Assembly (NCBI GenBank): GCA_964605665.1
Contig: CAZSDP010000026.1
Span: forward strand, 1-60,999
From: CAZSDP01 sp964605665
GTDB taxonomy: Bacteria; Planctomycetota; UBA8108; UBA1146
Reading direction: 5' to 3'
Length of the DNA: 60,999 nt
How positions within the stretch are numbered: the stretch's first letter is position 1; each line of letters begins with the position of its first letter. Shown here piece after piece: positions 1 through 8,450 of the stretch. The notes beneath the pieces are model-generated. The model was not told the origin of the DNA. It did not search any database and saw nothing but the letters and a program-made list of their open reading frames with translations. The position numbers and the translations under genes were made by a program.

Positions 1-71
1 GCGGGTGATGGGATTTGAACCCACGACAACGACGTTGGCAACGTCGTGCTCTACCACTGAGCTACACCCGC
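1..71 (-). tRNA. tRNA-Gly(GCC)
   Basis: Read on the minus strand, the sequence folds as a complete cloverleaf. The acceptor GCGGGTG pairs with CACCCGC, the D arm is GCTC..GAGC, and the anticodon stem CGACG/CGTCG encloses the loop TTGCCAA, giving anticodon GCC. The T arm is GTGGG-TTCAAAT-CCCAT. The 3' end coincides with the window edge, so an encoded CCA cannot be judged. Confidence 0.96.
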
Positions 72-273
72 TCTAAATTGCCAAATTGTCGGCCCCGAAG
101 AGTCTTCGAAACCCCGGAAATCGCCGGAGATCCCCAAAACTCCTCAAAATCCGCCAAGATCGCATTCCCCATCCTCAATTGAGGGTGAGGCGGGTCGAGG
201 CGAGTCCGCGAGTTTGCCCGCCGAGTGGGGAAAGTCAATGGGAGATCTGCCGTCTCCGCCGGGAATATCCCCT
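72..273. other. Intergenic, tRNA-Gly to pyrE
   Basis: No coding frame with recognisable content was found here. The stretch separates the tRNA-Gly promoter side from the 3' end of pyrE. Both genes lie on the minus strand, so any tRNA promoter should lie here, but no convincing -35/-10 pair stands out. Confidence 0.4.
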
Positions 274-828
274 CTAAAGGAAGTCGGAGCGAACGAAGAG
301 CGCCTCGAGGGGAATTTCGGCGGCGGCGAGTTTTTCCCGAGCCCCCTCCTCTCGGTCGACGATCACCAATGCGCCGACCACTGTCGCCTCTGTCTCCTGG
401 CGAACGACTTCTGCTGATTGAAGGAGTGAACCACCGCTGGTCGCAGTGTCATCGACGATGAAAACCCGCTCTCCCGCTCGGAGCGGGGGGCCTTCGATGC
501 GGTGGCCCATTCCGTGACCCTTCGCTTCTTTGCGGGTGAAGAACGTCTTGAATGGGCACTCCAGAGCGAGGGAGGCGAGGCCGATCCCACTGAGCATCGG
601 CACCGCAGCGGCGGTCGGCCCCCCCACCGCGTCACAGCGCCCCGCAAGACGATCACAGGAGATACGGGAGATCAGATCGAGCCCCCGAGGGTCCAAGGTG
701 GCCAAGCGCCCATCGAAGTAGAAGTTCGTCTTGCGTCCAGAAGCCAGAGTGATGTCACCGGTCTGGATCGTCTCGGCAAGCAACGCACGAAGCGTCTCTC
801 GCTCAGAGGTCGAAGGAGTGTCGATCAT
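274..828 (-). CDS. pyrE: Orotate phosphoribosyltransferase
   Basis: The enzyme joins orotate to PRPP to give OMP, the fifth step of de novo UMP synthesis, in the cytosol. The 184-residue product shows the type I PRTase PRPP-binding motif VFIVDDTATSGGS and the flexible-loop region FFTRKEAKGHG that carries the catalytic lysine, which together are diagnostic of PyrE. The length is normal for the short bacterial form. I place the start at the ATG at 828, behind GGAAGAG. A TTG five codons upstream (843) is the only alternative. No other pyrimidine gene is adjacent, so it appears monocistronic, upstream of tRNA-Gly on the same strand. Confidence 0.93.
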   Translation of the reverse strand: MIDTPSTSERETLRALLAETIQTGDITLASGRKTNFYFDGRLATLDPRGLDLISRISCDRLAGRCDAVGGPTAAAVPMLSGIGLASLALECPFKTFFTRKEAKGHGMGHRIEGPPLRAGERVFIVDDTATSGGSLLQSAEVVRQETEATVVGALVIVDREEGAREKLAAAEIPLEALFVRSDFL

Positions 829-916
829 AAGAGTCTCTTCCAAATTGGGTTTATTGCCGATCGAGCTCTGTGTCGATGGGAGATCGAATCCCCGGTCAAG
901 TCGCGGGGCGATCGAA

Positions 917-2206
917 CTAACGACTCAGAGTCTTTTCAATCCGAACCACATTGCCCCGCCCACTGTATTCGAGGCGATCGGAGCACTTGTGCATCAACAA
1001 AATCCCGAGTCCGCCTCGGTTTCCTTGCCGTATACGTTCCTTAGCCCGCTCAAACGCTTCTTTGCTGTCGATTTGCGCCATGTAGTAGGTGTGATCGAAG
1101 CCTTCGCCATCGTCTTCGATCAGGAAGGTCGCTCGCTGAGGATCGACCACAAAGGTCACAGCAACCCGCTTCTCGGGGTCGAACTTGTTCCCGTGGGCTG
1201 CTGCATTCTCTACGCCTTCTTTGAACGCCGCGTACAGGGCGGTGCGGTCCGCATCGCTGACATCGAGTTTTTGCAGGAGCCGGTTTCCGAGCTGAAGACC
1301 CTTTTCCATCGACGCCCGGACCGAAACGAACTCGAACTTGACCTGCTGCGAAAAGAGATCTCGGTCCTTGGGAACCCGACGTAGCTCGGTTTCCGCGAGC
1401 ACAAAGAGCTTCATCAGGTCGAAGGGGTCGACCAAGTAGTCATTTTCCCAGATCCGGAAGTCGCGCTTTTCGCTGATATCCGCACCTCGCGCATAGAGCA
1501 CGATCACTGAGGTCAAAGGTGAATCAGACTCGATTTTCAGTTGTTCGAGGAAGGTATCGATCGCAGGAATTCGATGATCGAGGATCACCAGATCCGGCTG
1601 CCACTCATCGAGATGGTCGAGCACCGACTGGGTGTCGTGGCAAAGGTGAAATCGCCCGTGCAACATGCCGATTCTTCTCTCGATAATCGAGGTGAACGGC
1701 CCCTCTTTGGGCACGACCACTACCGCACAGCCGCTCGTCTCTGGCGGGCTCTCGACCAATACCGGGATCTCTCGTGGTCCACCCCCCTGGGTAAGACCGT
1801 CATCTCCGAACTCAACGGAAGAGGCGATTTCACTGCTCCCCGTTTCGATCGCGGCTTCCGCTTCTTCCCGGTCGCGCAGAAAGGGCACCAAACTGGTAAT
1901 GCCCAGAAGATGCATCGTCAGACCGACATTTCTGGAAACCTGGATCAAAAAGAGCTGTCCGCCTCGCTCGGCACAGACGTTCTGGAAGCGAATGATCGCG
2001 GAGATTCCGGTCGAATTGATGTACTGGACTTGTCGGAAATCGAGAACCAGGTGGATGTGATGGGCCCTCACCAGTTTCTCTAGGGTTGCTTCGAAGCGCT
2101 CGTAATTCGGTGCATCGATGAACCCTTCGAGCTTGACCAAGGTGTAGGGGCGAATCGTCTCGCCGCCGGTCTGCCGCTCATCGGTGACGATCTTCAGTTC
2201 AGACAT
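917..2206 (-). CDS. STAS - receiver-like - HATPase fusion regulator
   Basis: This 429-residue protein has three domains. Residues ~1-120 form a STAS anti-sigma-antagonist fold with NSTG at 64-67 where the phosphorylatable DSSG motif normally lies. Residues ~155-275 form a receiver-like fold that keeps an LVILDHR aspartate but has DPF instead of the usual KPF lysine and lacks the N-terminal acidic pair. Residues ~285-429 form a GHKL ATPase with N-box ENAAAHGN, G1 box DDGEGFD and G2 box GNRGGLGI, as in RsbW/SpoIIAB anti-sigma kinases. In known partner switching the STAS protein and the kinase are separate chains; here they are one. The start has GAGGAGAG about 5 nt upstream. No sigma factor or phosphatase gene is adjacent, so the target is unknown. 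Confidence 0.85.
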   Translation of the reverse strand: MSELKIVTDERQTGGETIRPYTLVKLEGFIDAPNYERFEATLEKLVRAHHIHLVLDFRQVQYINSTGISAIIRFQNVCAERGGQLFLIQVSRNVGLTMHLLGITSLVPFLRDREEAEAAIETGSSEIASSVEFGDDGLTQGGGPREIPVLVESPPETSGCAVVVVPKEGPFTSIIERRIGMLHGRFHLCHDTQSVLDHLDEWQPDLVILDHRIPAIDTFLEQLKIESDSPLTSVIVLYARGADISEKRDFRIWENDYLVDPFDLMKLFVLAETELRRVPKDRDLFSQQVKFEFVSVRASMEKGLQLGNRLLQKLDVSDADRTALYAAFKEGVENAAAHGNKFDPEKRVAVTFVVDPQRATFLIEDDGEGFDHTYYMAQIDSKEAFERAKERIRQGNRGGLGILLMHKCSDRLEYSGRGNVVRIEKTLSR

Positions 2207-2412
2207 TAGGCTCTCCTCGATGGGCTCGATTCTCGCTATTCCCGGTAGGAATTGCGGTTTCGTTCGCGTCGGTGGGATTGTATCGGCTCGTTCCAGCCGG
2301 TGGGGCCCCCTCCCTCCCGAATTCTATCGGAGTCTGGAAAAGCTGTCCCCTTCCTCGCTAGCGAATCAGCTGGGGATCGTGTTATTGTTCCGCCCCCGAA
2401 AGAGGTCCACCG

Positions 2413-2886
2413 ATGCCACCAAAGTTGCTGTTCGACATCTCAGAAATCGACCTGAATCGAACGGCGTTCGATTTGGAGGGAATCCGCAAGCGCAATTCCC
2501 AGCGCTTCGAAATGGAGATGCTCGACCGAATCATCCACTTCGATCCCGAGCAGGGAAACATCATCGCAGAGCGCACAGTGAAGGATGGGGAATTTTGGGC
2601 CCGAGGTCACTTTCCGGGTCAACCAGTGTTTCCCGGCGTGCTGATGATCGAGAGCGCGGGGCAGATGGTGAGCTTCTTTTATTCAGAGATGCTCAAGGCC
2701 GACAAGGTGCTCGGGTTTGCCGCGTGCGAGGACGTAAAATTTCGCGGCATGGTTACACCCGGGGACACGATCACTTTTCTCGGAAAGATCATCGATCTTC
2801 GCACCAGAATCTCGAGCTTCCACACCCAAGGTCTCGTCAATGGAGAGCTGCGCTTCCAGGCAAAAATTGTCGGCATGCCGTTGTGA
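2413..2886 (+). CDS. FabA/FabZ-like hotdog dehydratase
   Basis: The 157-residue hotdog-fold protein contains the (3R)-hydroxyacyl-ACP dehydratase signature GHFPGQPVFPGVLMIE, with the likely catalytic His66 and Glu80. FabZ dehydrates beta-hydroxyacyl-ACP in type II fatty acid synthesis. An N-terminal extension of about 35 residues, before the start of the usual FabZ core, makes it slightly longer than FabZ (~145). It stands alone, with no fab, lpx or polyketide genes nearby, so the physiological acyl substrate is uncertain. The ATG at 2413 has AGAGG about 8 nt upstream. It is divergent from the STAS fusion gene across a 206-nt region that could hold promoters for both. Confidence 0.85.
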   Translation: MPPKLLFDISEIDLNRTAFDLEGIRKRNSQRFEMEMLDRIIHFDPEQGNIIAERTVKDGEFWARGHFPGQPVFPGVLMIESAGQMVSFFYSEMLKADKVLGFAACEDVKFRGMVTPGDTITFLGKIIDLRTRISSFHTQGLVNGELRFQAKIVGMPL

Positions 2887-3066
2887 TCACAGCCCTTTGA
2901 GGAAACATCGATAGGGTCAACTGCTCGCAACGCGCTCGAGCGCCAGGATTGCGACGTAACCGCCATCGCGAGATCGGTTTTTTATTCTCTTCTTTCACCG
3001 CCCTCAAAGTCGCGGCACAATGAATGCAATGATCTCCACCGATGGAAACACGGAGTGGCCATCTTC

Positions 3067-3951
3067 ATGCTGATCTCATGCTCTAGTTGTCACCGCCAAT
3101 ACGATGTTGAGCATCTCGACATCGGCGACCGAGCTCGCTGTCACTGCGGAACCTTGATGACCGTTCCCGAACCACGAACCCATATCGCTCAGATTCATCA
3201 CTGCTCCGCTTGCGGTGGATCGATCGAAGCAGGATCGACCGAGTGTTCTTACTGTGGCGGTGGAATCTCCCTCGAAGAGCGCAACCTCGGCGGAACTTGT
3301 CCGGAGTGCTTCGCTCGCCTGCTAATCGACGCCAACTATTGCATGGAATGTGGGATCGAGATCAAACCGACCAAGGTCTCTGCCACCCAACTCGAAAGCT
3401 CTTGCCCCCGTTGCGAACAGGCTTTGGTTCATCAAGTTGTCGACCAAGGTGAGTACACCGAGTGCATCTCTTGCGGTGGTCTCTGGATCGAGGAGTCTTT
3501 CTTCGAGGAAATCGTCGAGGCGAGAGATCTCTCGGCGATCCAGAAGGGTGGTGCCCCCTCACCAAGAGCCGATGAGGGTGAAGGCAGCCGAGTGCGCTAT
3601 CTCAAGTGCCCCACTTGCTCGACGTTCATGCACCGAAAAAACTACGCCGGCTGCTCTGGAGTGATCATCGATTGGTGCAAGGGGCATGGCTTTTGGTTCG
3701 ACAAGGACGAGCTCGCGCGAATTCTCCAGTTTGTCTCCGAGGGGGGGCTCGACAAATCACGAAGACTGCAGATCGAGGACGCAAAAAAAGAGCTGCGGCG
3801 TACTAAAGAGCGGACGAAGAAATCACGTGCAATGGAACCGTCACTCAGCACTGGCGACATGTATCGCGCCGGTTCAGATGACCTTCTTTTCGTCGACCTC
3901 GCCATCAATGCCGTGATCAACTCTCTCTCGCGCCTCTTCAGCAGCAAGTAA
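3067..3951 (+). CDS. Multi-zinc-ribbon protein (zf-TFIIB type)
   Basis: The ~294-residue protein is built from CxxC knuckles: CSSC, CHC, CSAC/CSYC, CPEC/CMEC, then two longer modules CPRC...CISCGGLWIEE and CPTC...WCKGHGFWFDKDEL. The last two match the pattern of TFIIB-type zinc-binding (zf-TFIIB) domains, where a GxWxD/E stretch follows the second pair. The C-terminus is basic (KKELRRTKERTKK) followed by a short hydrophobic segment. Function is unknown; the family is common as small zinc proteins, and here several ribbons are strung together. The ATG at 3067 has CGGAG 11 nt upstream, and an in-frame GTG at 3055 is an alternative start. Confidence 0.75.
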   Translation: MLISCSSCHRQYDVEHLDIGDRARCHCGTLMTVPEPRTHIAQIHHCSACGGSIEAGSTECSYCGGGISLEERNLGGTCPECFARLLIDANYCMECGIEIKPTKVSATQLESSCPRCEQALVHQVVDQGEYTECISCGGLWIEESFFEEIVEARDLSAIQKGGAPSPRADEGEGSRVRYLKCPTCSTFMHRKNYAGCSGVIIDWCKGHGFWFDKDELARILQFVSEGGLDKSRRLQIEDAKKELRRTKERTKKSRAMEPSLSTGDMYRAGSDDLLFVDLAINAVINSLSRLFSSK

Positions 3952-4146
3952 ATCTACCGCGTGACAGTGAAGCGTTGAGTCGACAATCTTCCGGCGGTCT
4001 CCCTCCATCGTCTCATGCTTTCCTCACTTTGTTGGCCACATCGTTGGCTCAATTTGCACACTTTCCCAAGAAACTGAAACTCTCTCAGGAGGTTGCGACA
4101 CCGAGGATCTGAGGGCGATGGGGCCCTCTCTTTAGAAAGCCTCTGG

Positions 4147-6804
4147 ATGTCTCCGATGAACGAATATCGACACCGTGTTTTACTCGTGATCACAACGATG
4201 CTCTCCCTTCTCGTCCCACCTCTTCTTCCTGCACAAACTTCGGGGCCTGGCGGCATGCAACGCACAACGCAGACTCCATTGGACCTCGGCTTTCGAGCCA
4301 TCGCCTACCCCGAGAACGCCAATGAGTGGAACCTCCTCAACGCGCCGGACATCATGATTTTGAACGACTTTGGCGTCAGCGCAGAGATTGCGACGACCAA
4401 CTCTGCGATTCAGCGCCTGAAGGGGCTAGGCGTGACGGTTAGACGCCTTCCTAAGGTTGAAAAGCTGGTTCTCAGAGAGCGGATCACAAATCCTCTCTTG
4501 GAGCAGTTGGATCCTTTGACCAATCCGCAGATCATTGCTTTTCCTGGTGAGTCCCACCCCCTCTTCGTCAGCACTTCGGGAGTTTGGCAATCGTCGTGGA
4601 CGACAGAGCTCCAGGGAATCGGAGCCCAAATCATCGGGCACATGCCACCGTATAGTGCTCTGATCCACTTGCCGATCGACCTGCTTCCCGATCTCGAGGG
4701 GCTTCCCTTCGTCCTCGCCGTGACCTACGCAGATCCGCAAGATCGCCTCGCGCCCCGCCTCGGAACATCAAACCCAGCTGACTCCTTTCGGGCTGAAATC
4801 TTGTTCTTCGAGGGATACTCATCGAGTCGGATCGAGGCGCTCTTCGGGCTCACTCAGGTGAAACAGGTCGCAGGACGCACCATTCTGTGCGGGAACGTCA
4901 CCCTACCGATGGCGCAATCGATCGCTACTTTTCCTGAGGTGGAGTGGATCGACGATGAGAATCCTGGAGGTACCTACAACGAAGAGATGAGGGTCTTGGT
5001 ACAAACCGAGAGCTCTTATCCTGGCGCGAATCAAGCTTTCTACAATCCGCTTTATGCGAAGGGGATCGATGGCTCTACGGAGATCATCGCGATCACCGAC
5101 GGGGGTATCCACCTCTCCCATGAAACGATGTTGAACCCCAACCCCTCACCCACCGGGAAAGTTTTCCTGAATTACCGACCAAATGGCAGCGGCGGAACAC
5201 TTGGAGATGAGGATGGTCATGGCACCGCGGTCGCGGTGAGCGCCCTCGGTGATGTTGTGGGCGAATTCACCACGACCTACGGCACGGCAAATAAGTTCGA
5301 CGGTCTCGCCTACAACTCTCAGCTCCTGATGCAAGACATCGGGAGCTCTTTCGATCCGGTTTCTCTGCCGACTGACTGGATCACCGAACTGTACGTTCGA
5401 GCCTACGGAGAAGGTGCTCGAGTCCACAATTCAAGTTGGGGTCATGGAAACTCCAATGACAACCCATATGACGGCACCTACTCCTTCCGCTCTCAGTTGA
5501 TCGATCGATTCCTGAAAGACCCCAACTACTACGACAGCGTTCAAGTGTTCGCGGTAGGGAATCTTGGCGGAGATCACAATGTTGTTCCCCCTGCCGTCCC
5601 TCCCTATCGACCGAACACTCTCTCCGACGAGTCGCACGCCAAGAACGCCATTTCGGTCGGGGGCCATAGAAATGGGAACGATCGAAACATCATGTACACA
5701 TACTCCAGCCGCGGTCCGACCAATGACGGGTTGAGCACCGGGAGAATCAAGCCGGACTTGGTCTCGGTGGGGAGCACGCTTCGAACAGGAGATAGCGCCG
5801 GCAACTCCGCCTATTGGACTTGGTTCGGAACCAGCCACGCGGCGCCATGTGTCTCCGCGGCCAGCGCACTGATCCGCGATTGGTTCAATAAAGGTCACTA
5901 CACCGGCCCCGCGATCTTCGGGGAACCGAGTTCAGCGCTCATCAAGGCGATGTTGGTGAACTCAACGGTGTTCCAGGCAGACCCAAGTGCGTTCCTGGGG
6001 AACGCCGGCACAGGTCTTCCCACTGACGGCTACCCGAACTTCGACCAAGGTTATGGACGTCCCGTTTTGGATACCGTCCTCGATCCCCAAGGGTACCGGA
6101 CCGTCAAGCTCTTCGAAGACAACTCGACCTATCTTCAGACCGGAGGGCGTTGGACGAAACATGTACGTCTCAGGAATCAGTGGCCCGAAGCGGGTTGCCA
6201 ATCGCTCCGAGTCACCCTTGCGTGGACCGATGAAGCGATGAGCCTGCCCGCGGGAAAGGCGCTGGTCAACGATTTAGATCTTCAGGTGACCTTCTTGGGA
6301 GAGAAGTACGTCGGGAACTTCCGCCACAAACAAAATGGTCGATTCGACGGGAAGAACAACGTTGAGGACATCATCATTCCGGTCGAAGACTGGATGGATT
6401 TACCGAAGAAGTTCAGGGTTCAAGTCGATGTCCTGGGCACCCAAGTCTTCTCCAACCTCTTGCAGCCATTTTCAGTCGTCGTGTCATTTGGCACCTGCCC
6501 CGGAACATTGCCGTGTGATCCAAGTGGAGGAACCGGTGGTTGCTATCCAGGTCCTGGAGACGTGATTCCAACTCCGAACCCACCACCGAACCCGTGCATC
6601 GACCAGGATTACACAATCGATGAGTTCACCGGAGGCACCGGCGATCCACTGTGCGAGCCAGGAGGAGGAATCATCATCGTTCCTGGGGACCCTGACCCTG
6701 TCGACGACGAGCCTGAGCCCGTCGACGGATCTGGCGGGTCCGGTGGTCCTGGTGGTCCTGGTGGTCCTGGTGGTCCCGGCGACGCAGGCGGACAAACACC
6801 TTGA
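4147..6804 (+). CDS. Secreted subtilisin-like serine protease (S8)
   Basis: The ~885-residue exported protease has a hydrophobic signal segment (LLVITTMLSLLVPPLLPAQ) just after the start. The S8 catalytic triad is visible: Asp318 in AITDGG, His358 in DGHGTAV and Ser563 in FGTSHAAP, with an oxyanion-type Asn in VFAVGN. Residues ~30-300 form a long propeptide or unknown region. Residues ~640-780 resemble a beta-sandwich P-domain. The tail after ~790 is Pro/Gly/Cys rich and ends in a GGP repeat. I chose the ATG at 4147 because it directly precedes the signal peptide; an ATG at 4156 and a TTG at 4093 are also in frame. No sorting motif (dockerin, PEP-CTERM) is visible. It probably degrades extracellular protein. 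Confidence 0.9.
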   Translation: MSPMNEYRHRVLLVITTMLSLLVPPLLPAQTSGPGGMQRTTQTPLDLGFRAIAYPENANEWNLLNAPDIMILNDFGVSAEIATTNSAIQRLKGLGVTVRRLPKVEKLVLRERITNPLLEQLDPLTNPQIIAFPGESHPLFVSTSGVWQSSWTTELQGIGAQIIGHMPPYSALIHLPIDLLPDLEGLPFVLAVTYADPQDRLAPRLGTSNPADSFRAEILFFEGYSSSRIEALFGLTQVKQVAGRTILCGNVTLPMAQSIATFPEVEWIDDENPGGTYNEEMRVLVQTESSYPGANQAFYNPLYAKGIDGSTEIIAITDGGIHLSHETMLNPNPSPTGKVFLNYRPNGSGGTLGDEDGHGTAVAVSALGDVVGEFTTTYGTANKFDGLAYNSQLLMQDIGSSFDPVSLPTDWITELYVRAYGEGARVHNSSWGHGNSNDNPYDGTYSFRSQLIDRFLKDPNYYDSVQVFAVGNLGGDHNVVPPAVPPYRPNTLSDESHAKNAISVGGHRNGNDRNIMYTYSSRGPTNDGLSTGRIKPDLVSVGSTLRTGDSAGNSAYWTWFGTSHAAPCVSAASALIRDWFNKGHYTGPAIFGEPSSALIKAMLVNSTVFQADPSAFLGNAGTGLPTDGYPNFDQGYGRPVLDTVLDPQGYRTVKLFEDNSTYLQTGGRWTKHVRLRNQWPEAGCQSLRVTLAWTDEAMSLPAGKALVNDLDLQVTFLGEKYVGNFRHKQNGRFDGKNNVEDIIIPVEDWMDLPKKFRVQVDVLGTQVFSNLLQPFSVVVSFGTCPGTLPCDPSGGTGGCYPGPGDVIPTPNPPPNPCIDQDYTIDEFTGGTGDPLCEPGGGIIIVPGDPDPVDDEPEPVDGSGGSGGPGGPGGPGGPGDAGGQTP
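6739..6780 (+). repeat. 9-nt tandem repeat coding GGP
   Basis: The unit GGTGGTCCT is repeated about four times near the 3' end of the subtilase gene and encodes Gly-Gly-Pro repeats. Copies are nearly identical at the nucleotide level, so the number of units can be expected to vary by slippage. Confidence 0.8.
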
Positions 6805-6825
6805 GAGAATGCCTCATTCGGTCGT

Positions 6826-6853
6826 GCCCCTATCTCGGAAACGAGATGGGGGC
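6826..6853. terminator. GAAA-loop hairpin between convergent genes
   Basis: A 12-bp stem (GCCCCTATCTCG pairing with CGAGATGGGGGC, with a single T-G wobble) is closed by a GAAA tetraloop. It lies 22 nt after the subtilase stop codon and 34 nt from the 3' end of the convergent PD40 lipoprotein gene. No clear T-tract follows, so it is either a bidirectional terminator or a stabilising 3' hairpin. Confidence 0.7.
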
Positions 6854-6886
6854 GTGTTCGATGCTGGGATCACTTTGAAGCGCGAG

Positions 6887-7933
6887 TTACGGTTGAGGCC
6901 TCCATACAGGATACGAACCGGTCGCGATGCGCTTTTTGTGAGGTTGATCGAGGCCGACGACGTACACCTCTGACGGTCGATCGCTCTCTCGAACCGCGTA
7001 GGTCAACCAACGACTGTCAGGGGACCAACTTGGAAACCAGCTCCTCCCCGAAAAGGTCGCAAGCGTCTGCGGTGAGTACTGGTCGACGTCGGTCACGATC
7101 AGCTGGTTCTGATCTTCGGTGGCAACAATGCAGGCGAGCTGGCGACCATCTGGCGAAAGGCGCGGATAATGCACCCTCCCTTCAGTCCTCGTCAACGAAC
7201 GCACCTTCTGAGTTCGAAGATCTTGCACCCAGACTTCGTGTCTTCCGTCGTGAGTACCGCAAAAACCAACGGTATGCTCATCCAGCCAAAAGGGGGAGTC
7301 TCTCCACCACTCAGCACTGAGCGTCTTTTCAGACAGCTCGGGGTTCGGGCTCCAGAGAACCACGTCCATACGGGCCGTGCCGTCCCCAATGCTCTGGAGA
7401 TGTGAAAACGCGATGTGCTGACCTGACGGGGACCAAGCAGGGGTTTCATCGCGATGGCCCAGCTCAGAGAGATGGTGTTGCTCTCCACCGTCGGCGTTCA
7501 TGACATACAAACCATTGGGAAGGTCTCGCATGAACGCGATCTGTTTTCCATCCGGGGACCATACGGGAGATCGACAACCACCTCGGCGAACCTCGGTGAG
7601 GTTATGGGGATTCCCTCCACTCGCATCGACGGCCCAGATATCCCAGCCGATATCGCTGTGTTTCCAGTAGAGGAGGGTTTCACCACTCGGTGACCAAGTG
7701 ATGGGGCGGTCGTACTCAGCATCGCCGATCATCGGCTCCGGTTCTCCCCCACCGGCGGGAACTTGGTAAATCACACCCTCGTGGATGTAAGCGATGCGAG
7801 AAGTCGAAAGGTCTGCACACCCGGATAAGTGGAGAAGAACCAAGAAGATCGTGGCGATGTGCCACAGCCGTATAGAGGATCGCTCGCGCTCGAAGAGTCG
7901 GTGTTGATGAAATCCGGTCTTATTCAGCTGCAT
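6887..7933 (-). CDS. PD40 beta-propeller lipoprotein (TolB-like)
   Basis: The 348-residue protein has an N-terminal signal peptide ending in the lipobox LSGC (lipidated Cys39). It then carries repeated WSPSGE / WSPDGKQIAF / LSPDGRQLAC / WSPDSRWLTY motifs, the hallmark of PD40 (WD40-like TolB) blades, enough for a single 6-bladed propeller. Such proteins act as scaffolds in the periplasm or at the outer membrane. The true tol-pal genes are not present here, so calling it TolB itself would be unsafe. A paralogue with the same architecture lies at 27107-28240. Confidence 0.85.
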   Translation of the reverse strand: MQLNKTGFHQHRLFERERSSIRLWHIATIFLVLLHLSGCADLSTSRIAYIHEGVIYQVPAGGGEPEPMIGDAEYDRPITWSPSGETLLYWKHSDIGWDIWAVDASGGNPHNLTEVRRGGCRSPVWSPDGKQIAFMRDLPNGLYVMNADGGEQHHLSELGHRDETPAWSPSGQHIAFSHLQSIGDGTARMDVVLWSPNPELSEKTLSAEWWRDSPFWLDEHTVGFCGTHDGRHEVWVQDLRTQKVRSLTRTEGRVHYPRLSPDGRQLACIVATEDQNQLIVTDVDQYSPQTLATFSGRSWFPSWSPDSRWLTYAVRESDRPSEVYVVGLDQPHKKRIATGSYPVWRPQP

Positions 7934-7986
7934 GCAGTAAGTCTATAGATACTTACCACCTGGAGCGAGAACTCCTACCACGATCG

Positions 7987-8041
7987 ATCATCGTGTTCAG
8001 GTAGATCGTGTTCAGGTAGATCGTGTTCAGGTAGATCGTGT
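7987..8041. repeat. 15-nt tandem repeat, left of assembly gap
   Basis: The 55-nt block starts ATCATCGTGTTCAGGTAG, continues with two exact 15-nt units ATCGTGTTCAGGTAG, and ends with a partial unit running into the N run. The same 55-nt block is present, base for base, on the right side of the gap (8142-8196). Confidence 0.95.
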
Positions 8042-8141
8042 NNNNNNNNNNNNNNNNNNNNNNNNNNNNNNNNNNNNNNNNNNNNNNNNNNNNNNNNNNN
8101 NNNNNNNNNNNNNNNNNNNNNNNNNNNNNNNNNNNNNNNNN
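8042..8141. other. Assembly gap (100 N)
   Basis: Exactly 100 N, a conventional placeholder for a gap of unknown size. Identical repeat blocks on both sides indicate that an unresolved tandem repeat caused the break. Apparent reading frames through this gap are not meaningful. Confidence 0.99.
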
Positions 8142-8196
8142 ATCATCGTGTTCAGGTAGATCGTGTTCAGGTAGATCGTGTTCAGGTAGATCGTGT
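8142..8196. repeat. 15-nt tandem repeat, right of assembly gap
   Basis: An exact copy of the 55-nt block at 7987-8041: an 18-nt leading unit with an extra ATC, two 15-nt units ATCGTGTTCAGGTAG, and a truncated unit. In one minus-strand frame it would read Asp-Leu-Pro-Glu-His repeats, but no convincing gene encloses it. Confidence 0.95.
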
Positions 8197-8270
8197 GGGG
8201 ATAGGTGGAACAAGCACAATTCAGCAACACCTTCGACGCTAGAGTTGCCCAACCTCAAAAGCGTCCAATT

Positions 8271-8340
8271 CGTCTCAACCACAACGTCTCAACCACAGCG
8301 TCTCAACCGCAGCGTCTCAACCACAACGTCTCAACCGCGC
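8271..8340. repeat. Five-copy 14-nt tandem repeat
   Basis: Five consecutive units of CGTCTCAACCACAA occur at 8271, 8285, 8299, 8313 and 8327, with A/G variation at two positions and the last copy diverging at its end. The sequence is unrelated to the 15-nt repeat 75 nt to the left. Confidence 0.92.
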
Positions 8341-8350
8341 CAGCGGTTGA
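8331..8350. terminator. Perfect 8-bp hairpin downstream of tRNA-Ser
   Basis: TCAACCGC pairs perfectly with GCGGTTGA around a 4-nt loop. It overlaps the last 14-nt repeat and lies 10 nt past the 3' CCA of the minus-strand tRNA-Ser, where a transcript end would be expected. There is no T-tract, so the terminator role is tentative. Confidence 0.45.
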
Positions 8351-8358
8351 ACCAAGAA

Positions 8359-8450
<92 letters not shown>

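Noticed and set aside
6887..7933. Assignment as TolB
   Set aside because: It has PD40 blades but a lipobox and no tol-pal neighbours; family-level naming is safer.
7953..8282. Minus-strand open frame with His-Asp-Leu-Pro-Glu repeats
   Set aside because: It runs through the 100-N gap, whose length is arbitrary, and the frame changes from one flank to the other. The residues merely translate the minisatellite.
7987..8340. Possible CRISPR array
   Set aside because: Units of 14-15 nt are directly adjacent with no spacers and no cas genes are nearby.
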